Of a DNA stretch of 64,000 nt, positions 57,870-64,000 are shown piece by piece. Both the position numbers and the translations under genes were made by a program. The notes under the pieces were generated by a model. That model searched no databases, was not told the DNA's origin, and worked only from the letters and a program-made list of their open reading frames with translations. Source of the DNA: Zantedeschia hybrid cultivar. Its lineage: Eukaryota; Streptophyta; Magnoliopsida; Alismatales; Araceae. The first letter of the stretch is position 1; each line of letters starts with the position of its first letter. The stretch is taken from NCBI GenBank assembly GCA_030544215.1, contig JARZZO010000014.1:36299734-36363733 (forward strand), read 5' to 3'.

Positions 57870-58664
57870 TAGTCCGGCCATGTCCTCAGCTACTATAAAA
57901 ACAAAATCAGATTTTATTTTAAAGCTCTCCCTAGGCCTTCTCTTAATTATATACATTAAATATATATATATCAAATATATATAGGGAAAAGCAGGTTAAG
58001 GAAGGGAATGGGCGGCCCCAGATTGCATGGGTGCATTGCGCTTGTTCCCTGGGGACGGGTTCACCTGCAGGGGGTGCCCATTCGCGCAAGGATACTCGCA
58101 GCGCCGCTAGGGCGTCTGCGATCCTCTGCCTGATCCAGCTGCCCATGCAGCGCCATCCATCGGCCGACGCCCCCTGCCACCGGAGCCCCGCCGTTCGACG
58201 TCGGCGACGTCCCCGGACCTCCCCGTCGGCGTCTTAGTGACCGGCCAAGATAGCTGCCAAGGGAACAAGAGAAGAACGCCGCCGGCCCTTGTTCCACTGT
58301 CCAACGAACGCAGGCCAGGCCTTGGCTGCCTCCGATGAAGCCCTCAGAGCTCACGCAAGCCTCCACGATCCCAAGAAGGGGTTCCCTCGCCAGAGAAGAC
58401 AACCGTTGCCTCTCCATATACGTCGTCGTGCCTTCAAGGGCGCCCCGCATGTGGCGGCACTCAGCTAGCCATCTAATGACCTTCCCCCAAAACGGCACAC
58501 ACATGATGCCGGGCATGCCATCTCATGGCCGCCAACAATCTCGTACAACAAGAAGAACGCAAGGAAGAAGATGGGATCGACGAATGACTCATAAAAAATG
58601 GATTCGGCCATGATCAACAATGCGAACACAACGATAAAAATTGACAAGAACATAGCACGGATTT
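57870..58664. other. E leader, proximal part (copia), cut by A
   Basis: A GC-rich block (58000-58470) followed by an A-rich stretch and a primer site has the same order as the proximal leader of K. Overlapping open frames here are compositional. I see no gene. Confidence 0.65.
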
Positions 58665-58678
58665 GACTCTGATATCAC
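58665..58678 (-). promoter_or_regulatory. Primer binding site of E (degenerate initiator Met)
   Basis: Sense GTGATATCAGAGTC next to the LTR corresponds to the copia site TGGTATCAGAGCC with a few changes. Confidence 0.75.
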
Positions 58679-60192
58679 TGTTAAGATATTGCTGAAAATC
58701 TAGTAGACGCAAACAAATTAAAAAAAAAACAAAAAAGGGATCCTCAGGATCAAATCGTGGTGTTCTTGTCAATTTAAAATGAGAAAAAGAGAGAAATGAT
58801 CATATCTTTTCACCTAGCGGGTTTGTGAACAGCCAACCACATGGTGCAAAAGAAATTCCTCGGATCACAGCTGTGCTTGCATACGACCTCTAGATGTATC
58901 CACGTGGATACCGCTCCGACGAGTGTCCCAGATGCGTCCATGTTCGTGTTCTTCTTCTCCTTGAATAGCATGGCCGAGAGAGAGAGAGAGAGACAGAGAG
59001 AGATGGGTGGCAGCTTAGGGAGCTACAGGGATGGCCAGGGTTTCCCTGTTTCTTGGTGCAGGGCGCCCTAGCCTGCTCTATTTATAGATAATCGTATTCT
59101 CTATAAAACCCACACAATATCTCTACTTTGTGTAAATACCTTCTTCAGTTAAGTATCTTTGTGCGTGTGACCCTCTAGGCCTAATATTGAGCTGGCAATG
59201 AACCCAATAGATTAATTAAACACCTTTAATAATCTTATTAGTTTCATTGTTACATAATTAATTATCTTATAATTAATTAAGTGATAATTATATTCTAAAA
59301 CTTATTCCAAAAGCTTGCTTAACTTTTATAGATTAATTATCACATAATTAATCCATTCTACCTTACAGATCATGGTTAGCCCCAAACAATGAGTCATGAC
59401 CCCAGACAATACAGTGGACTTAGAATCCATTGGAACCTTCACTGTCATCAATAACTGCATGACTATAGTCCTTCACTTACACAATATTCTCGGTCAGACT
59501 TAGAGTATGGTGAAGTATCAAACCCCACTGTCTGGCTCGATGGAGTCCACACTAAAGATCCTTATAATAGAAACTCTTTTTATCTTACAGATTAACCCTG
59601 GCCAGGGATTTCTCCCGTGTTAGACTCCTTGGAATATTCTCTTTCCACTGAGACATACATAAGAACTGCACCAGAGAGAACCTATGGTTAAGGTGCATAA
59701 GCCCAGTCTCAAAGTATGATATTTCACACACAATATGTCTTTGGTATCTTAGGTCAAAGAACTGATCATACCACTATGACAAGGAGTTTCTTGATTGACA
59801 ATTAGGTATAACTAACGATTTGGGAATGTCAGTCATAGATTAGTTCAATAAATTCATTCAACTAATGAGCACTTACTTATCTGCCTTAGTGTCCCCACAC
59901 AAGTGACTATGAGATCAGACACCCTCATCATATGAGTAGGTAAGACAAGTACCAATTTGTCTAGATCTTCGATGTCCTTTCTCGAAGATCCTATGACTGA
60001 GAACATTTAGAACACATGCCTCTCAAAGACTGATCTCATTATCATAAATTGTTTATGATCCAATCTTCATCACATGCATTCAAGGACTTCATTATGAATC
60101 TTAAATGAGCACAAAAACATAATGAATAAGTTGCCTTAATATAATGCAAACCATAATGTACAAAATAGGCTCCTTAGCTAGCTCATAGGACA
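58679..60192 (-). repeat. E 5' LTR (copia)
   Basis: TGTTAAG...AGGACA on the plus strand, about 1,514 bp, close to K's 1,559. Several blocks match the K LTR (GTGCGTGTGACCCTCTAGGC-type block, GGCCAGGGA, the ACACAAGTGACT block, CTCATCATATGAG). The right limit is set by loss of LTR similarity and a CA end, so it could be off by a few bases. Confidence 0.75.
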
Positions 60193-60469
60193 CTTATAAC
60201 TATGATAAATAAAGTAATTTAGCATATAGTTCTTATTAACTCAGATAGACTTAGAATTAACTCTTACTATTTTTTGACAGACAGTATAGCCATCGGATAT
60301 ATAGAATGAGAGATGACGACGGTCTCCTAATGGGGATCAAAATCTCATTAACTCATAATGGGACCTTAGGAATAGACACGACAAATCATACTATGATCAA
60401 AAAGCAGCCAACTCTAGGCACTTATAATTCCTTGCATTATTTGATCGTAGTTCGACCCTTAGAATATTA

Positions 60470-60592
60470 GTGGCCTAGGGAATGGGCACTACAAACTACT
60501 AATTCCAGTTGTGGCCTAGGGAATGGGCACTACAAACTACTAATTTCGGTTGTGGCCTAGGGAATGGGCACTACAAACTACTAATTCCGGTT
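60470..60592. repeat. Three tandem 41-bp repeats in the F leader
   Basis: Units start at 60470, 60511 and 60552 with GTGGCCTAGGGAATGGGCAC and differ at one or two positions. Each contains a diverged version of the 22-nt leader motif of K. Confidence 0.95.
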
Positions 60593-61810
60593 TAAGCATA
60601 ACCATCATTACTCAATAGGTATAGGTTACGATGCAATCCTTATGGATAGCACAACAAGGCCACACCTTCACTCTACCCCGTTTATAGGCATCATCATGGC
60701 ATAGTTTTAGTATGTCAACATATATCATATGTCTTGTGGATAGCACAACAAACCTGTTTCAACTTGAGTTTAGTCCTAAAATCATAATGATAAAGGGCCA
60801 CACGGTGCGTTCTCAACGATTGCACTACAACTTAAAATTTCATAGCGAGGGATTTTTAATTACTTTTATCTTGATCTCATCTTAGGTGATAATACATAAA
60901 TATGTCACATATATTTAACTATATGTAAGTAATAGAGTTTGATTCATAATAAAAAATTAGATCCATGCATCATCTATACATATCAATTATTTGGTCATGG
61001 ATTGCACGGAGATTAACTAGAGCCAAATAGTTAATCACCACAATCAATATAACCATTATATTAATCATAAATTGCAAGCATATAGACTCTAGTGATATCA
61101 TCTCCTGATGCCATCCTGGTCGCACTTGTGGATCATCCTCGATCTTTCTTGGCCAGCACGATCAATTACATTTAATAGACTTGATACAAATATCAAATTT
61201 AAATAATTATAAAAAAGACTTTATGGTGGAGTACAATAATGGTTGGGGGTAGAAGTACATTGGAATGAGAGCGAGAGAGAGGCACGTACGCCTCAATAAT
61301 TAACAGTTAATTATATCCACACCATTCCACATAAGATCTACAAATAATATCAAACATGATAAACTAATAAATTAAAGTACATGTCCGAGACCATCACAAA
61401 TTTTAACCATTTACACATGATATAACACATCATATGAAGGTTTTTCGAAAATATATAACTTTGGTTCCCTTAAAACCTGGGTTCCAATCAAAATCGAGAT
61501 AATTTGAATTTTTCAAAAATCATATTTTCGGAGTATGCATTTAAAATCTAATTTCAAAGAAAGCAACACATCATGTCCATGACCACCAAAATTTTTAACC
61601 ATCCACACATGATATAATGCTTCATATGAAGGGTAAAAGTTTGACAATAGATAATTTTAATTTTCATAAAACCTAGGTTCCAATCAGAATTGGAATAATT
61701 TGAATTTTTTGAAAATCACATTCTCTGAACATGCATTTAAAATATAATCTAAAGTAAGTAATTGTGCACACAAAATTGAAATTAATTTCTAGAAGGATTC
61801 TATGCAAAAT

Positions 61811-62206
61811 TTAGAACTTTCTAAGTAAATTAATTTAACTTAGATTAGTCATGACTGCCTTAACAACTCTTGTTAAGCAATCTTCAAATTTAAATAAATT
61901 AATCTACCACTTAGATTAATTATTACTCCATTAACAACTCTTATTAAGAGGTCTTCTAGGTGGAATAGTTTCTTGAAAACTTTTGTTAAGAAATATTCAA
62001 AATAGATTAATGTCTTAACAACACTTGTTGAGACAACAACAAGATAAAATAATCCCTTAAACAACTCTTGTTAAAAAATTCTTAATGTTAAATAATCGCT
62101 CAACTACTTTTGTTAAGAAGTTATTTAATGATAAACACTATCTTAACAACTCTTGCTAAGAAGTTCTTGAGGTACTATAATTTCTCAACAACCCTTGTTA
62201 AGGAAC
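61811..62206 (-). repeat. Hairpin array in the F leader (CTTAACAA-CTC-TTGTTAAG type)
   Basis: Units lie at 61811-61824, 61859-61877 (perfect 8 bp), 61897-61921 (10 bp), 61931-61947, 62012-62034, 62141-62161 and 62184-62202, plus weaker ones. The stem sequence differs from K's array, but the C-N-C loop and unit size are the same. Confidence 0.88.
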
Positions 62207-62450
62207 TGAATAATAATTTAAAATGACCCCATTAATTAAAAATATTTAGTTTTAATTTTAAAATAATTTTAAAAAATAAACATTAATTTATTTTAATTTA
62301 ATGGGCCATAAATAGGTGGGAGGGGTATGGTTGGACCGGCCTCGGACAGCTAGGCCCTTCACCCGGGCAAGACTAGCCCTAAATGACTTGCCGAGCTCGG
62401 GTCTGGCATGGGCTGGCCCTATTACGCCTCTGATCTGGTTTAGTCATTTA

Positions 62451-63397
62451 TACTCATCTCCGACTCAAGCTATGTAATTATAGAGTCAAACAACATATAA
62501 ATCAGATATGAATGATGAGAGACAGATAACCAAAGTAATAAATATGTCATTTACTACCAAAATACTCAAATAAAATTTTATTTGTGAATACTATAGTTCC
62601 ACAAAATATATTACCAATTCCAAGATCTTCACAGTACATCAAATATCCAACAAAAATAAAACCACTCAAGTCACTAAATAAATGAAACAAATACATGTCT
62701 CTCTCTTAGCCCTTCTACATCAATCTACTAGAAATAGAAAATACCAACTTAAAGTCCAAGTAAAATCCTCAAGACAGATCCTCCTCGAGTCCTATCTCTC
62801 TTTCTTCAGACTTTGAAAATATTAATAGACTTGTAACCAAATACTAACAATATAATAGTTGAAAAGTGATGATAACTAACTAAGTATGATTTACAGTTCT
62901 ACATATATGTCAAATAATAACATGATACAAAATATGGTTGCATATATAAGTTTACCGAGTCACATGTATTTTCTAATAGTATGATCAAATCAAATAACAT
63001 ATAGCTTACTTAGCATGATGGACAAATCAAATTTACATGACTTATCAAATCTACTAGCCATATAACGACCATATCACATATTTCCTACCATATATCATAT
63101 AATGAAGGACATGGCATAGTAGCTTAACAAATCTGATCAAATTATGACATATGAGCAAATATAGATCTTAAGCATGGGACAAATTTAAAGGAATTAGCTA
63201 AATAATGTACATATGGAATTTCAAAGAATAAGCTGAGTTCAAATAAGACATAGCATAGTATGATTTTTAAATTATGTTCCAATCAAATCATATCAAATGT
63301 ATCATATCAAATTATTAACGGACATACGCCTAAACCACATCAGAAGGAGCCCTACATGTATACCAAAGCATCCAGATAATGATGAAGAGGTTATGAT
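62451..63397. other. Unassigned AT-rich sequence
   Basis: No gene, LTR pair or tandem repeat is recognised. It has the look of transposon non-coding sequence, but I cannot assign it. Confidence 0.5.
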
Positions 63398-64000
63398 TGT
63401 AGACACGCTAATTTTGACATCATTTTGAGTAAATTTCATATTATATAATAATGCCGCAGAAAGGTCTGATATTTAATCATTGGTTAATTTTTATTAATCC
63501 TTCAGAAATCTAAATAGTATCGGGTCAGACATACATAATTTAAGTTAATCAATTAAATTGATTTTAACTCAAATTTTAATTAAAATATAAATAAGTCTAA
63601 AAGACGTTGTCCTGTACAGACGCCATTTAGAGTTTATTCCTATTTTGATATTTAAATTTGGATTTTAATTAATTAATTAATTACCTAAAAGACGTCTGCC
63701 AGACACAACGCAATTTAGGTCTCATAAGTTGTTTCTATCTCTTTCCGGATGTTTATCCTTATCTTAATTAGTCTGAAAGGCGTCTTCAGAGGGCGACACG
63801 TTTTATCTAATTACAGATAAAGATAAATTTTTCCCAGATGTTTATCCTTATCTTAATCAGTCTGAAAGGCGTCTGCCATTGGCGACGCGTTTTAGACTAA
63901 TTACAGATAATGATGAATTAATCTGTATTTATCTGTTTGTTAAGATGGATAAACTTCAAAAATTTCTTCATGTAAATCCGCGGATGTAAAAGCCTATAAA
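63398..64000 (+). repeat. Probable Tat-type LTR, 5' part, running out of the window
   Basis: TGTAGACACGCTAATTTTG resembles the sense start of T's LTR (TGTAGACACTGATTTTGG). From about 63600 it holds repeated units with AAAGGCGTCTGCCA...GACGCGTTTTAGA, two of them 89 bp apart (63748 and 63837). The assignment rests on the start motif only. Confidence 0.45.
63600..63905. repeat. Tandem quasi-palindromic repeat (about 89 bp)
   Basis: The last two units share GATGTTTATCCTTATCTTAA and a quasi-palindrome built on GTCTGAAAGGCGTC and GACGCGTTTTAGAC. Two earlier, more diverged units lie near 63602 and 63689. Confidence 0.8.

Larger units (their letters stand above)
60193..62450. other. F: copia leader (minus), distal to proximal
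   Basis: From left to right it mirrors K's leader: a gag-proximal end similar to 23910-23990, the GATAGCACAACAA motif region (60362-60745), a CATGGATTGCACGG variant at 61008, a hairpin array (61811-62206) and a short GC-rich block (62330-62420). Gag should follow at the left edge but E's LTR begins there instead. No primer site or LTR of F is recognisable to the right. Confidence 0.7.

Noticed and set aside
57943..58613. Protein-coding gene in the E leader
   Set aside because: Mutually overlapping frames on both strands in a GC-rich block. The same position in K's leader is also GC-rich without conserved protein.
62451..63397. Host gene or LTR pair in the unassigned stretch
   Set aside because: No open frame above background, no splice-consistent coding, and no matching repeat elsewhere in the window.

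Overview
The window is plant nuclear DNA built almost entirely from nested LTR retrotransposons. I see no host gene, rRNA gene, functional tRNA gene or CRISPR array. The lineages (Athila and Tat/Ogre Ty3/gypsy, and a long-LTR Ty1/copia) are plant-specific, so the source is most likely a flowering plant with a repeat-rich, heterochromatic genome. I cannot name the species.

Layout, from the oldest layer inward. Element A is a minus-strand Athila whose 3' end lies left of base 1 and whose 5' LTR is 56315-57869. Its body survives at 1-1371, 28882-30819 and 54894-56314. Element T, a minus-strand Tat/Ogre element (1372-28881, target duplication ATTAG), sits in A's protease region. The 5' LTR of T was split by copia element K (18922-28302, minus). 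Element B, a plus-strand Athila (30820-54893, duplication CCCGT), sits in A's gag. B was hit by D, a truncated Athila (37857-41553, minus), and by C, a nearly full-length Athila (42650-53886, minus, duplication GTAGT). To the right of A are an interrupted copia element E (leader plus 5' LTR, 57870-60192), the leader of a second copia F (60193 to about 62450), an unassigned AT-rich stretch, and a probable Tat-type LTR from 63398 to the end. If E really lies inside F, the nest is five levels deep (F, E, A, B, C).

All coding regions are broken by stops or frameshifts. Most stops are explained by C-to-T change on one strand. T carries, antisense to its own pol, a DUF7745-like pseudogene and a seven-exon plant mobile domain gene. 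All six introns of that gene are GT-AG and phase 0, and its five premature stops are all TAG.

The most interesting signals are non-coding. The copia leaders of K and F carry arrays of short triloop hairpins whose stems differ by compensatory changes and whose imperfect pairs are nearly all G-U in the sense RNA. Three Athila copies carry twin 3' hairpins with a shared 12-nt loop. Three Athila leaders share a GAAA-loop hairpin block at a constant distance from gag. Athila LTRs carry tRNA-like box A/box B pairs. T carries arrays of GC-rich palindromes. A 700-base tract nearly identical between C and D points to recent gene conversion.
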